Shown in pieces: positions 49,319 through 62,575 of a stretch of DNA of 64,000 nt (its first letter is position 1; each line of letters starts with the position of its first letter). The position numbers and the translations under genes were made by a program. Source of the stretch: Acanthornis magna (taxonomy: Eukaryota; Chordata; Aves; Passeriformes; Acanthizidae); the NCBI GenBank assembly GCA_036785705.1, contig JAWUZG010000084.1, forward strand, positions 6,383,001-6,447,000, read 5' to 3'. The notes beneath the pieces are model-generated. The model saw only the letters and a program-made list of their open reading frames with translations. It did not search any database and was not told the DNA's origin.

Positions 49319-52300
49319 GGTGTGCGAGAGCTGCCTTTGAGGGATTGTTTTGGATATATTCCTCTTTTATTTTATTGTATCTCTGTATTTAAATCTTCCT
49401 CGCTTCTGTTAATTTTAAGTTAATGTATTTTATGATTGTGTTGTGCGTAAGTAGGGCACAACCTGAAACCTGGCTGGAGTACATGGAAAATTACTTCAGT
49501 TTAAAGACAAATAATTGCTTTATAACTTGCACCTTTGAATATTTGTTGCTGTAGTAATTGTGGTTTTGTCTTAGTAATTGATTCACTGTGACGTAGTAAG
49601 TCTGTCAAGGGCCACCTTACCTGCTATCCATAGCACATTTAGGATTTGACGAAAAAAATTCAGAACTCATTGCTGGTTTTTTTCCTCTGTTACATTCTTT
49701 CACAGTGTATGAGAAAGTAACAAATGAAGAAACTAATCTTGCAGGTTTTTGTCCTGATTAAAGTTACTTTTGTTCAGTGCCATACCTGTTAGAGATACAG
49801 AACTGAAAAACAGGTCTGAAATTGTAACTGTAATTTCCTGTTGCAGTGCAATAATAGTTACTCTTGTCATGGTGACTGCAAGAAAGTAAAAAGATGAGTA
49901 ATGAGCTGGGTTGGGAGGATTTCCTTGCATGCAGTTGAGATTGGGGTTAAGTGGGAAGCCAAGAGAAGTGCAAAATAGAGGGGTGTAGGCAGTGTGTGCC
50001 TGGGGGAGCAGGGTGGGGAGGAGCTGTGCTGTTACCTTAATAACAGTTGAAATCAAGGAGATGTTGTACCTTCAGGTAGCTCTTTCTGTTTTATTAATAT
50101 TGATGCTCCTCAGACTCTTCTTTCATTCTGACAGAGAGGTTCTGTTTTTCCTCTCAAGTCTCCATGGAGACTTTTGGAGTGGAAGTTAGGAGAGGTTATG
50201 TATACACAACGTTGTCTTGTCATCCATAACTTCTCAGTTCTCTAAACTAATCCCAAGCATTTAAGTGTGTGATGGCTTGATTGCAGTCCTGTACGTAAGA
50301 AAAGACATGCTAGAGAGGAGAAGGCTATTTGTCTTCGACAATGTTTTTCTGCCATGCTCATTTTTTGGTGTCAGGCTTCTGACTGATGCCAAATGCTGGC
50401 TGGATTAGTAAAGAAGCTTGCAGTTTATATGTTCAGAGAGCAGCTCTTGTACGTATTTCAATTATTTGGCATACTAAACCAGAAAATCAGATAAGGAAAT
50501 TTCAAAGTGCTGGTACGTTGGCTAGTAATAGTGATAAAACTTTTTACTTTGGCAAACAGATTGTTTGCAAGATAGAGTTTTTGGTTTTGCTGACGATATT
50601 TATCACGTACGATACCTGTTAATTCTTTGTTCTTGTGGCCCAGGCTTACGTGTTAAAATGTCTTTTACAGAAGGGCCAGCGGAAACAGTTTTCAGTGTAT
50701 TATGTGGCATATTTCCTGAATCGTTTCTTGTTTCAAAATTAAGATACACTAAGCTATGTATTTCTAAAATATATGCTATGTGTGGATGTATTTTTGGGGT
50801 AACATCTGAAAATGTTGTCATCCTGAACAAACTAATAGATTGTAGTAATTTTTTTTTTCTCCTTTCGTGGTGCCAATATTGAGTATTCCAGTAGAAGAGA
50901 TGTAGTTTGTGTAATTTGCCCATGTTGTGAAGGGATTTTATTTCCTTCCCCTAATCCTCCCAGTAGCCACCAGTTATGTAGGGAAGGTTGAAAAAGCAAG
51001 GAAAGGATAAATCTGAAAGTGTCGGGCATTTTCCTGACATTGTAAAAATAATTTCCTTTATGAATAATGCAGTTAAACAAGATCTTGCAGGTCCAGTGAA
51101 GAGAAATCCAGGGCTGAGGATGATGAGGATGATTATGGAATTAGAAAGCTGGAAGCTTTCACATTACATCAGAAATAAATGTGGCATAGAATATTCTGGT
51201 TTCCAGTAATTAATTAACTTTAAAAGGAGGGATTTCAGCCTGGCTTTCGTTACTGCTGATGTGTTTGGTTGCAGTTCAGTGGTGGAAGAGCTTTGTACCT
51301 AATTTGTCAGGTTAAGGAAGGCGGAGGGCTGAAATTGTGTTGGTGCACAGTAATTTTATAGTTGATGAATTGTTGCTGAAAGAAGCCCTTGTGCTGCCAT
51401 GCTGTCCTGGCAGTTCTCAGCTCGTGTAAGAGCCACTTGAAGGGCAAGTCTAGGAACGACCCTCAGGCTTTTTGAGCAGAGCATCAAGGATTGGTCTGAT
51501 TCCTACCAGGCAAAGGGTGAGGGAAGTGGAAAGGTGGCTTATAACCAACTTCCACTTGCCCTCTGGCCCTGGGCTGCTGTTCTGGGGCTCTGGGCCAAGC
51601 ATACATAATGTGGAAGATGTGCTAGTAAACCACATTATTTGAAGATAGAGAATATATGCAATTTGCAACAATTTGTACATATTGTGGAGGAGGTTGCATT
51701 GTAGCTAAGAAACAAAGTTATGTTACTGACTTGTTTAACTGTGTATTTTGTAATAATGTGCAGTTTGCATCTCAGTAGTCTTTAAAAAAATAGTCAAAGT
51801 ACTTTCCGACATGTTAGACATACTTCTCATATGACAGACTCTTCATTCATCAGCAGTTGAAATCTTGCCTGTCTTTCCCCCTACTAGAAAGTAGCAGCTC
51901 CCTTGTACAATCCCAAAGGCATTGTGCACTCTAATGAAAGGTATTTCTTAAAGTAAATTCTTTTGTACTCAGAGAAGGTGTTTATCTCCACTGTTTAAGT
52001 GTTTAAACTTGACTGAGGAACAAAATAATATTTTGGCATGATTTGTAGTTAAGTCAGGTTGTGTCGTTTTGGCTCTTCTATACATCTTACATGCAGGACT
52101 AAGATGGTTACCAGTGGAGTATTATTTTCAGTGTATCAGACCTAATTTTGCCTTTATTCATTATATTCATTTGTGTCATTTGAAGCCAGTTTTTGAGTGT
52201 GTCCTGTCTTTGGCATGCTAAGCTGCAGCATTAGCTGTTCTCCAGAACGTAATTAAATGATTGGAAGTTATTGCTACTAAGGGAAAGAAAACATCTACCG

Positions 52301-55300
52301 TTCATCCAGAAATAAAACATTGTAACAATTCAAGCCAAATAGGATAAATAGCCTCAGGCTATTCTTTATAAAATGTCTAGGTCAAATGCCTAAGCTTTAA
52401 TCATGAAACTTTTTGGTATGTATGGAGATATTTACAGATATTTCTGTGTTTTTCTCTTCTGACTTAGGTTTGAAGGCTTTTTTTATTGTTACTGAAAACA
52501 ATAAAATTCTGTGCTGGTATGTGCTGGTTTAAATATATAGCATATTAATGTAATAACCCAGCTTTTATGGGTTTGCTTTCTTGCTTTTGTAAAATCTGTG
52601 TGATGTAAAATATTCTGATGCTTTTACTCATGCAGAAGAATTCCAGAAGGGCTGCTGAAGTTGAATCTGTTGCCGTTACTGTGGAAATTGGAATTGATCC
52701 AGTCGAGAAATCCTTGAGGTACTCCATCAGAATCCATGAAGTTGCTAAAAAAAATAGGCTGTATTTAAGCTGAGAAGAAGTAATTGCATCACCTCTAAAA
52801 TGAAGAGTAGCATGATATAGGTGGGAATTTTAAAAACACAAAATTAAAGCTTAAAATTATTTAGAGTAAGGTCCATTCCTTTTTTTGTGAACTGAAAAGA
52901 AATGGAAAGTTTCATTTCTTAAGGTAATGTTTACTTTTAAATGTATGGCAACCTTCCTCTAGAGAGTGCATTGTCTCCCTCAAAGCAGCATTAGATCATT
53001 CATTCTTTTGTTAATGAATCACTAGAATTATTTGTTTGACAATGAATCACAAAGCAGGTTTGAATGAAGCTTATTGAGGAGCGCATTATCAAATTTGCAT
53101 CATAAATGCTGCAGCATATATTTCATTTGTGTTCATTGAGTTAACGATCCTGTTTTTCCCTACTGCTCCTTCCTCCCCACCCTGCCTCATTTTATCTTGT
53201 TCTGTGAAAGGACCGCTGGAATTCAAACTTACTGCCTTTGATAGCTGCTTCATTTTCTTTTCTATTGCTTTTATGTGGTAATTTGGCAGCCCATCATTTC
53301 TGTAGATAAGAATCTGTCCTGGCTATAAAGTGCATCATTTACTAACTCACAGTATTTCTTACAAGTAAGTTTAGAGGTAGAAGTCATCACACTGAAATTA
53401 CCTGAATAAATGTTCAGAAATCTGTGAAAAGCAGAAATTTACAGCTTAAAATTAGCCGAGAGTGTTACTGTTTTTCAAATTATGTTAAAGAAAATATGAG
53501 CTGCTAGTGCCTGGAGGTAGCCTATATGTCTGTGTAGTCTGTGGAGCTGTATTCAAGTTTAGTTATTATTCAAGGTAATTTCTAGTACTACATTTTTTTT
53601 TGTATTATGCAGTCAGTTTTTATGTGTGTCAGATTTTAGTTACAGGTGTGTTTCCATTTTCAGTAAATTCTGTGTTATCTTCCAGAGCTTCTGTTTTTCA
53701 AACTTGCAGTAGTGTCCCTTTTGTAAGAGAGTCATGGGTGGCAACTTGGGTGGCATTGACAACACATCACATCTTGGAGAAGGTAACATCCTGAACGTGT
53801 TGATCCAGTCAGTAAACCCCAAAAATATGTTTACCTAGCCAGTTCAGAATCTCTGGCTATTTTTGAAGGTACTTGATTCTTGATAGAAGAAAATTGGTTA
53901 AGTGGAGTAGTGATTGTGGAGAGATGACCTGGAAGTTCATAATGTGTTGAGTTTTTCATTTATCCTACGTTCTTTTGGATGGTTCATAATGCTCTGGGTG
54001 GTTGGCTGGAGGATGTTCTTTGTGGAGTAGTGGGGATTTAGTGCTAATAACGCGTTCAGTCTTAGCAGAACTGCAAAATTTTTATTTGCTTTGGTATTTG
54101 ATTGTGTTTGTTCTAGATTTTGTGTGATTGTTTGGTGGTTTTCCTTTTCAGAAGAGGGAAAACATTAAAAGTCAAAATAAAACAACACAGAAGTTTCAAC
54201 ACACTATAGAATTTATGGGTGAACAAAAAGCCAAGTGTGTATATGCATTATATTAACAGGCGTTGAGTTTTGGTGTGAGTTTGTGTCTGTATAGGCATTT
54301 TTCTCCTGGAACCTGTGAGCTAAACAATATGTGGTCAGGCTGTACCTTTTTCCCGTGTACATACCCTTCCTTTTGTTTCTCCATCCACTTGTCAGCATGT
54401 ACAGGATCCAGCACTTGAGATGTAGAGCTCTTTCTTAGTAGGTGTGCAAGTTGAATTTGCTCTTGCTAGGCTGAGTCAAGGAGCACAGCAGCAGCCTCTG
54501 CTGCCCTCTCCTGCTGTGCTTTCTGGCTTCTGTGCTTGGAAAAGTCAGTAACTTCCACGATGGAGCCAGGACAAAATGGGCTTTCAGCTTTGGAAACTGA
54601 TAGGGCAGAGAGTTCCATGCACCCTGATGCTCTTCCATAAAATGGAGATATTTATAGCTTAGTGCAAGTTCCTGCAGCCTTCTCCTCAGTGTTAGTTATG
54701 GGCTAGGGAGAAAGACCTCAAACATTACTTGGGTTGTTGTGAGGGTGAATAAAAACCATTTGAAATTCTCACGATAGTTGTGATGGTGGTGTATTTTCTG
54801 ACACTTCAATTAGGCTCATCTTGAATGTTCACAAACTTGTAATACAGTTTTTCAGTTCTGGGTCACAGGTAGTAAAAGACCACCATAAATAGACTAGTGG
54901 TACAAGAAAAAGAAGATATTGAGTATGTAAGTTTGTAATTGGGGCAATCTAGGCAATGTTTGGCCAGATGCAGGCTAGAATAACAGTTTACTTTCCTTTT
55001 AAAAAAGCTATAATCTCTCATTTCACAAAGTGTTTGCATATCTGGTTCATATGAGGAAAATTTTATTTATCGAAAGGTTTGAAAATGAGAATTCTGTGTA
55101 AAAATATATAATAAGATATGAAAACTCCTATGATAATTCCTTCTCTAGGAATTAATTGCTCTGAAGATAATTGGTGAAAACACTAAGGAAGGGATTAAAA
55201 ATATGTCATGGAATAAGAGCCATGTGGGATTTTGTGTGTATGCCATTAAATGGTTTAAGAGTATTTTAAGGGCTCCTGTTTTGGATAAAAAATAGAAAGA

Positions 55301-56114
55301 CGGTTTGGAGAGAGTGTTTGAAAACTCATTTAATTGAGCATTGTATAAATATGGACTGAACACAACTGGGACTTGGATGACATTGTGCAGGACAAAGAGT
55401 ACTTAAAGTGCAGATCTCTATGGGAAAAGTAATGTTTACTTCAGAAAGCACGGGCTGCCAGTTTGATGAATAAAGTTTAACTGGTGTAAATTGCTGTTAT
55501 AGAAATCTCCTTAGAATCTTAACTGCGTAGTGAAACCTTTCTGATTATATGAATCTGAGGTGGCGAGTATCTGTTTGGTCCTTTTTATGTAATTGTCCTA
55601 GCCAGCCATATTACAAAATGTTTTATTTATCTAGCATACTTTTGGCTTTCAAGTTCCGGTACAAGAGGCTGCAGCACACTTGGCTAATTCAGAAGGCATG
55701 TGTCTCATGTGGAAATTGGTCTGACAATCCTGAAAATAAAAATACCTTGTAAGTTGTTATCTCTCCTCTGGGGAACATTGGAGGTGCATTTATGATGTTA
55801 TCGGTAGCTGTTGGCAAGTGCTTGACTGAGATCACAGGATCATGTTCTTCCCACAGCGGAGACGGAGACAAGTTTGTTTTTCTCTGTGCCGCAGGTGATG
55901 AGGACTTCGCTAAAGGATCTGAGAAGACTCTGTATTCTGCAGTAGGCGTTGAGTCATTAGTTGGGTGTCTAGTGCACACTGATTGACTCTAATTTCCTGA
56001 GTCTAATTTGGGTCAAAACTCATTCCAGAAGAAAAGTGTTTCGATGTTTTAAAAGCAGAGCTCGGTAGCAGCATGTTTAACTCCAGGTGCTTTGCGGTAC
56101 AGTTTGACAGTGCC

Positions 56115-56614
56115 TGTTGCTTTTAGTGCTGTGTCCAGTTCCTGCTCCTCGGGACAGGAGAGGCGGAGCAGGAGCAGGTCCAGGGGAGGGTGATAAAGCT
56201 AATTGAGGGGCTGGAGCATCTCCTTTATGAGGAGAGGCTGAGGGAGCAGGGCCTGTTCAGCCTGGGGAAAACGGAGAGGGCATCTCATCCATGTCAGTGT
56301 CTGAAGGGAGGTGACAGAGGGTGGATCCAGGCTCTGTTGCTGCTGCTGAGCAGCAGGACAGAGGCATTGGGCAGAAACTGATGCACATGAAGTTCCACCT
56401 GAACAGGATGAAGAACTTCTTCCCTGTGCAGTGACTAAGCACTGGAACAGGCTGCCCAGAGAGGTTTTAGTGTCCCCCTCACTGGAGACGTTCAAGAACC
56501 ATCTGGACGCAATCCTGAGCCATGTGCTCTGGGATGACCCTGCTCAAGAAGGGAGGTTGGAGGAAATGATAAGCTGTGGTCCCTTCCTGCCTGACCCATC
56601 CTGTGATTCTGTGA
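56115..56614 (+). mobile_element. CR1 LINE 3' region, about 500 bp
   Basis: Longest CR1 copy in the window. On the plus strand it reads through recognisable 3'-region landmarks: TGAGGAGAGGCTGAGGGAGC, CTGTTCAGCCTGGGGAAAAC, GGAACAGGCTGCCCAGAGAG, and then the tail TCCTGTGATTCTGTGA. The 5' part is truncated. The frames at 56190-56381, 56199-56495 (-) and 56431-56670 come from this repeat and are not genes. It is in the same orientation as SBF2. Confidence 0.93.
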
Positions 56615-59312
56615 CAGCGTTTGGTAGGTTTAGGATAGCCCTGAAACTGAAAAAAATTCACACTGAATGAAGGTTCTAATTTGTGAGGAGGGATATCTTG
56701 GAATAGTTCGATGTGGCACTTGCAGCATGAGCAGGAATTCTTGCCTCTTTATGTTGATCTGGAAGAATATATTTAAGAGCAGTTGGAAGTAATTTGGCAA
56801 CTTGATGCTCAGACTGTACTACACATGCAAATCCCATGGGATTTCAAAGTTTGTAGGGCTTTTGCACTTCAATATTCTTGTGCATGTAGTGGCAGGGCTG
56901 GATAATAGCACAGTACTTGAGTTTGGAGGTTGCATGTTAAACACAGTGGTGCCTGTAGCTCCAGGAGATCTTCAGTGATAACCTTTCAGGTCAGGAATCT
57001 GTGAAACAATGCCATAATAGTTTGCTCTGATTTTGATTTTAGTGTTTTAGAAAGAGAAGTGCCACTTCTAATCAAGGATTTATAATGGAGTTTCAGTTTT
57101 GTGATAGATATCTAAATTAAAGCAGTTGAACACACTCTAATTAATGTATGTGGTTCTGGGTCACGATTCTGAACACTTCCTTAACATTTCTATGGAGTGT
57201 AATGACTGTGATATATGCTGAATCCAGCTAATTGCAATTATTGTTGACTTGTACGTTCAGACACTCATGAATGGCCTACAGGTGAGAGAGGTGTACTAGA
57301 GCCAGAGCCAGTAGTGGGATTGGATATGGAGTTTGTCTGCAGACATGAATGCTATTTTATTTGTTTGTAGATAACATAATTTTAATAGTAACAAATCTGG
57401 TGTGCCACAGTTCTTCATCATTTTGCAATATGTGCATGTGGGTTAGATACAAAAGTGAAGCAATCCTTGCTTTTCCTAGTTATTAATCATTTATAGCACT
57501 CTTGTGGTTTTCTTCAGTATGCTTGAACTAACAGCTTAGAGTTTAAGATGATTCTAGCCTAAGTCAATGCTCTTTATATACAGGTGATATACTGTTTGTG
57601 GAAGAATTTTATGATAAGTTTATCCGCAGTTGAACTCCTGTCCAGTGATTTTTCTTTGAAACAGTTGGAATTTTCATTTAGGAGGTAAGAGTGGAGTGTT
57701 GGCTTTGGTTTCTTTCCTAGACTAGCTTTTTTCCCCTCCGCTTTCTTTTTTTAAAAAATTTTTTTGAAGTGTTCTCTCTAGTGACTGCAGCTTGTCACTG
57801 ATAGATAGGCAGCTCTCCCAAATGAAATACTTAAAGTTTAGTCATGTAAAACAGATACTGCTGGAGTGTGCCAGAATGAAAGGACTAACTCTGATACATC
57901 TGGTTCTGTTTCACTATTGAAATTCCTGTCGGGTTCAAAAATAAGAACAAAAGGTAACAGAGAACACCAGAACACAACAGTTGTCCCTGATTGTAATTTT
58001 TTTGGCCTTATTCCAGAGGGATAAAAATTCTTTTGGGTATGGTTGATAAAATTTTTCTACAGAGTTAATGTATAAATAGAAGGAGGGCTTCCTCAGACCT
58101 TTAATAATAATATTTCTTTTATAATGCATTTTTCATTTTAACTTCTACAGAATTTGTAGTTCTGTATTTGAATGTGGCTCACATGGATTTGAACACACCG
58201 CTTACACTTGCAAACTTGAGAAAGGGGAATATTTTCCTTGTACAGGCTGTGTAGATGGAACATTCATGCTCCATGCGTGGAGAATGAGAAAACACATGGA
58301 CACATTAGCTGGAATGCATCTGGCACGACTCTTCCTTGGGGAGATGGAGTGTTCCATAGCTCTGAGTTGTTTTCTTTTCAGAGTGGCAGAAAGTTGTTCC
58401 ATATTTGTTCTTTTTCCAAGATGTTCTGGCTTCCCAAATTCTTCTTTTGCAACTTGAGAACTGACTCCATCTTGTACTCCACATGTGTTGTATCCCTATT
58501 ACCACAGAGATGGAAATGTCAAGATACTCCACCATTCATCTTCCATCAAAACAAGAGTGAGCAAGATCTTTACCTCGGACAATTTTCTTCTTGAAAGGGC
58601 ACTGAAGGGCCTGTGGGTGTCACAAGTTGACATCACCTGAGGTCAAAGCCTTAAGCACTGTCTTTAGTGGCAGGCAAGTTTTTGTCAGCATACTCCTTGG
58701 GTGCTGCTATCCTAACAGATCTGTTTTGAGAATATTCCCTCTCTGTCTCCATGATAAACTTGACAACTTGTTCAGCATCATATTATTCAGTAAAATACAG
58801 GAAGGCAAAGTTCAAGTATGCTTGAAGTGCTGTGTTCTCACGCCTTGGAGGGCATGGCTACCTGCGGCAAGGAAACGGAGCTACGAAACCAGAACTGAGA
58901 AGGTAACAGTTCTCCTCATTCCCTGTGAGGTCTCGATTTGCCTCCATAAGACCTGTGTTCCTTTTCTGTGGTTACAGACCAGGCATAGCATGCATTTGTT
59001 ACAATACACTTTCACAAAGAAAAATAGTAAAAATTTATTCTAAGCAGGTTTATCTTTACATTTGCAATGCAAATTCCTCACCTTCATGGAGTTTGTATCT
59101 CAGAATCTTTCTGGGTGTCAGTGTCAGAATCATTATTTTATTCTGGGGAAGGTGTACTGCAGTGATTAAACTCACATAAATAAATAGGGGATCCTACTGA
59201 GGAGGAGTCCTTTGGTGTGGAAATGAAGCCATGACTTGTGGTCATGTTTTATTACCTTCCTGCGGCCTGGATGTCATTGCTTGTAAAGGAAATCTGATAA
59301 ACTTGAATCTTC

Positions 59313-59572
59313 TGTGGTGGGTTGACCCTGGCCCGTGGCTAAGCCCCCACCCAGGTGTTTGCTCACTCCTCTACAGCGATACTGGGGAGAGAGATAAAAG
59401 GCCAGAAGTGAGGAAAAGCTTTGTGAGAAACAAAGAAGGCCTTGATGCTGTGCAAGCATTGCTGAGTGACAGCTGAACGTTTGGTTTATTATCACTGGTT
59501 CAGTCACGTATCTAAAAGACAGCACCATGCAGGCTGCTTTGAAGGAAATTCACTTCATTGCAACTATTCCCA
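59313..59572 (-). mobile_element. LTR retroelement copy with internal deletion
   Basis: The plus strand begins TGTGGTGGGTTGACCCTGG. It later carries AAGGCCTTGATGCTGTGCAA, a TTGCTGAGTGACAGCTGAA stretch and ACCATGCAGGCTGCTTTGAA. These correspond to the ends and part of the middle of an avian LTR family related to the element at 9987-10589, with the same minus-strand sense. The length, about 260 bases, is far below the roughly 600 expected, so the centre (including the TATA region) is missing. No internal retroviral genes are present. The right end is approximate. Confidence 0.6.
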
Positions 59573-62167
59573 CTTCATTCTGTTCCCAAAAGTCTCCATT
59601 CTGTTACTTCACTGCTCACAGAATAAGTGGGGAATACCTGTTTTTTAAGGATGTGATTAATCCTTCTTAACTAAACCTTCCAGGTTCAGAAGCATTTGTA
59701 GCACGAGGCTGATTGCAGCAGAGGCATTTGTTCCTTTACCTCAGTGCAGTTGGGCTGGCAGATTATTTCACACTGCTTTCCTGAAGTGACCAAGCTGTTC
59801 TTCTTTGACTTCCTGCCCACTGAAACCAGACAGAATTACTTCTTCTTCCAAGTTGTCTTCAGGGCATTTCTTCAAGAGTTGTTAAAAGAGACCTAGATGA
59901 TACTGGTCTGTGGAGTTAGCTGTTGTGCAAAAGCTTGAACATTGTACCAGTGCAAGTTGTGGAGTAACTGGATGTATTCATGATTCCTGAGTGAGGAGAG
60001 GTCTACTTCCTATAAAACCTATAAAATCCCAGTCTAAGTTTGGTTCTGTGAGTGCATATTTGCTATGGTAAATCAGTATGTCCTCTTTCTTGACCTATTT
60101 GTGTTATGTGACTCATTGCACCAAATGTTGCCTCAGATGACTTGAAGTATCTGGAATTGTTCTGAGTCCTGCTGGCAAGCATTCCTTTGGTGAGTGGGTC
60201 AACATTGTTCAGATTTGTTGTGATAATACTGTTCAGCACTTGAACTTCCCTGAATCTTCCAAAAAAGTGACATCAGATGTGTTTCGTGACAGTTGGGAAG
60301 CTCATTTTCAGTGATGTTGTGCAAGGTCTGTGGTTCTTGGTTGGAAAAGACATTTTACATCAATGCTGTGGCACTCTGCACTCTTGGAAATGGGTGGGCA
60401 ACCTCACTGCCTATTATTAGACTGACAGGTAACATAATGCAGTCATTTCTCTTTTAATAAGCAAATTGTTTTTTGGGATAGGTACATGGAAATTCACTTG
60501 CTAGCAGTTCACCCAAGTGAAGCCTCAAACTCTCATATGTAAATTTGAGATGTCCTGTTTCTAAACCATGAGCAGTAGATTCTAATTAAAATGTAGAAAG
60601 TGGGGTATCAATCTGTTTTCCTTCCTACAGCAACTGGAAGCTCTTCTGCTCCTAAATGAGTTTGCAGCCAAACATTCTTGGATACGCTCCCAATTACATC
60701 AGGGTGTCTGGCCATATTTATGTTCTTCTGCTTCCACTGTTGCAAATCTTTCTAGCCTGAGGAAAAACAATGTATGTCACTGATAATCCATTTTTAAAAA
60801 AATATAGGTGAGAAAATGTTGATATTTCGACCTTCTGCTATTTGTGAAAGAGTAGAGAAAATTCAAGGCCTTGCTAAGCTTTCACATGTGCTTACGTACC
60901 TTATTTTTAAAGACTGGCTGAATGCATTTCTTACTGTGTGTTAGAATGTTCTCCAGACTCAGGTGACAAGGTGTTCAGCACTGCGTAAGCACTGCTTAAG
61001 TTCTGGTTCCTGATAAGGAAACTTCCTGTAGAGTTATTCCATCTCTGTTGTTTTCTGATCTCATGTGTGGAGTGTAGAAGTCTGTTTCAATTCTAGTAAT
61101 TTGCCTTATTCTATGTCAAGTAACTGAATTGTGAGGCTTTCTGTGAGTTAGAATTTATATTAGGTCATTTAATTTACATCCTGGCTAGACTTCAGAAGCA
61201 TGTGAGAGTGTTCCTGGCTGATGTTTTCTTCAAATCTACTGCATTACTAATAATGCTCTTGGAGAATCGCCATGTAGTGCCTGTCATGCCACTGAGCTCT
61301 TCTCTATATTTTATATGTGGCCTACATAAGAATACCACAAAACTAAAGAGAATTATTTATTAAAGAATCTCTGTTATTACACCACAGCTGAGAGCAGGTC
61401 ATGGCAAGAATTGTTTTCTGTGGCAATAGTACTAATTAATAAAAATGGCTTTTGTAAGAGTTTGTCTGCATGGGGACACAGGGACTTAAACCCTAATTGG
61501 AGATCTTGCAATTGGACATAAGTAGCTGTAGTGCTGTCACTTTTGGTTTTCAGTAATTAGTCTTTCACTGAGCATAAAATGGGGATGTCCCTGTTTTGGC
61601 AGGTCATCTGTCTTTGGTTAGAAGTGTTGTGATATTATGATGGAAAGTATTTTATAAATTGAAACATTAATTTTGTGTTCTGACATCTGGCGCAAGGAAA
61701 ATGTCATTTGAGAGCAGCTGTTAGGCTGAAGAGAAATTAGTAGTCAAAAACTGAAAATTAAAGTCTCTCTTTAAATATGATGGTCCAAGATAATGATGTA
61801 TTTAGTAGGCAAAAAAAAGGAAAAGTGGGAGTGATGAGCTATTAGCTTCTGTCTCTGGAGTCACCCGTGACAGCAGAGTGTCATGGATGCATTTTCTTAC
61901 ACCTCATGATGTGGCCACTGCTGGATTATTCATAGTTTTCTGCCCTGTGGTTCAGGGCTGCATCTGCAGTTGGTGTGGGGATAGGTATTTTATATCCCAC
62001 TAATGAAGCTCCTCAATCAATGCTGCAGCTGTCATTATGAGATTTGAAATAAAGCTTTGTTTTTTCAGAAACTGTAGTGGTAGATGATACAGCTGCTACT
62101 CCTTTATATAAAATTACCAGAAGTTAAAAGTTTCAGACCTGAAGCTGATACAATTCTGTTCCTCTAA

Positions 62168-62208
62168 CAACAAAAAAAAAAATTAAAAAAAGAATTAAAA
62201 AAAAAATC
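62168..62208. repeat. A-rich simple repeat (An with TT/G breaks)
   Basis: Three A-runs of 7-11 bases separated by TT or GAATT. Low complexity only. Confidence 0.85.
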
Positions 62209-62458
62209 AGTAACCACTTTTGGATCTGTGTGTGCATGTGCTGGTGAATTTTAACTAATGGGATCCCACCTATTAAAGTTTGTAAGGTCAAGCTAATTTG
62301 GGGAAAATGAGAGCTGAGGGATGTTATGTTATAGTTCCTTCTTAATTATGGCTACCTAAGCACTGCATATTAAATCTGAACCTTACATTTTTATTTCCTT
62401 TACTTTCTGTATTTAAAACTGTGCATTCTTACGTTCCTTCGCCTTGACTCTCCTTAAG

Positions 62459-62575
62459 AATCCTAGAATCCTAGAATGGTTTGAGTTGGAAGAGACCTAA
62501 AAAGGTTGTCTGCTTCCAATACCTTTCTGCTCAGGGCTGATCTCGATCCATTCTCTGCCCAGTCTGTTTCTGCTT
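62459..62575 (-). mobile_element. CR1 LINE 3' end fragment
   Basis: The plus strand begins AATCCTAGAATCCTAGAATGG and then TTTGAGTTGGAAGAGACCTA, the reverse complement of a CR1 3' tail. The following part is divergent or belongs to another subfamily and fades out near 62575. It is antisense to SBF2 and non-coding. Confidence 0.82.

Noticed and set aside
55792..55986. 64-codon plus-strand frame with an AG acceptor-like CCCACAG at its start and a CAG|GTGATG donor-like word inside
   Set aside because: Would be a small internal exon, but the peptide does not match SBF2 residues and splice-like words of this quality are common by chance.
56190..56670. Frames on both strands around 56.2-56.7 kb
   Set aside because: They fall inside the CR1 3' region, which is non-coding.
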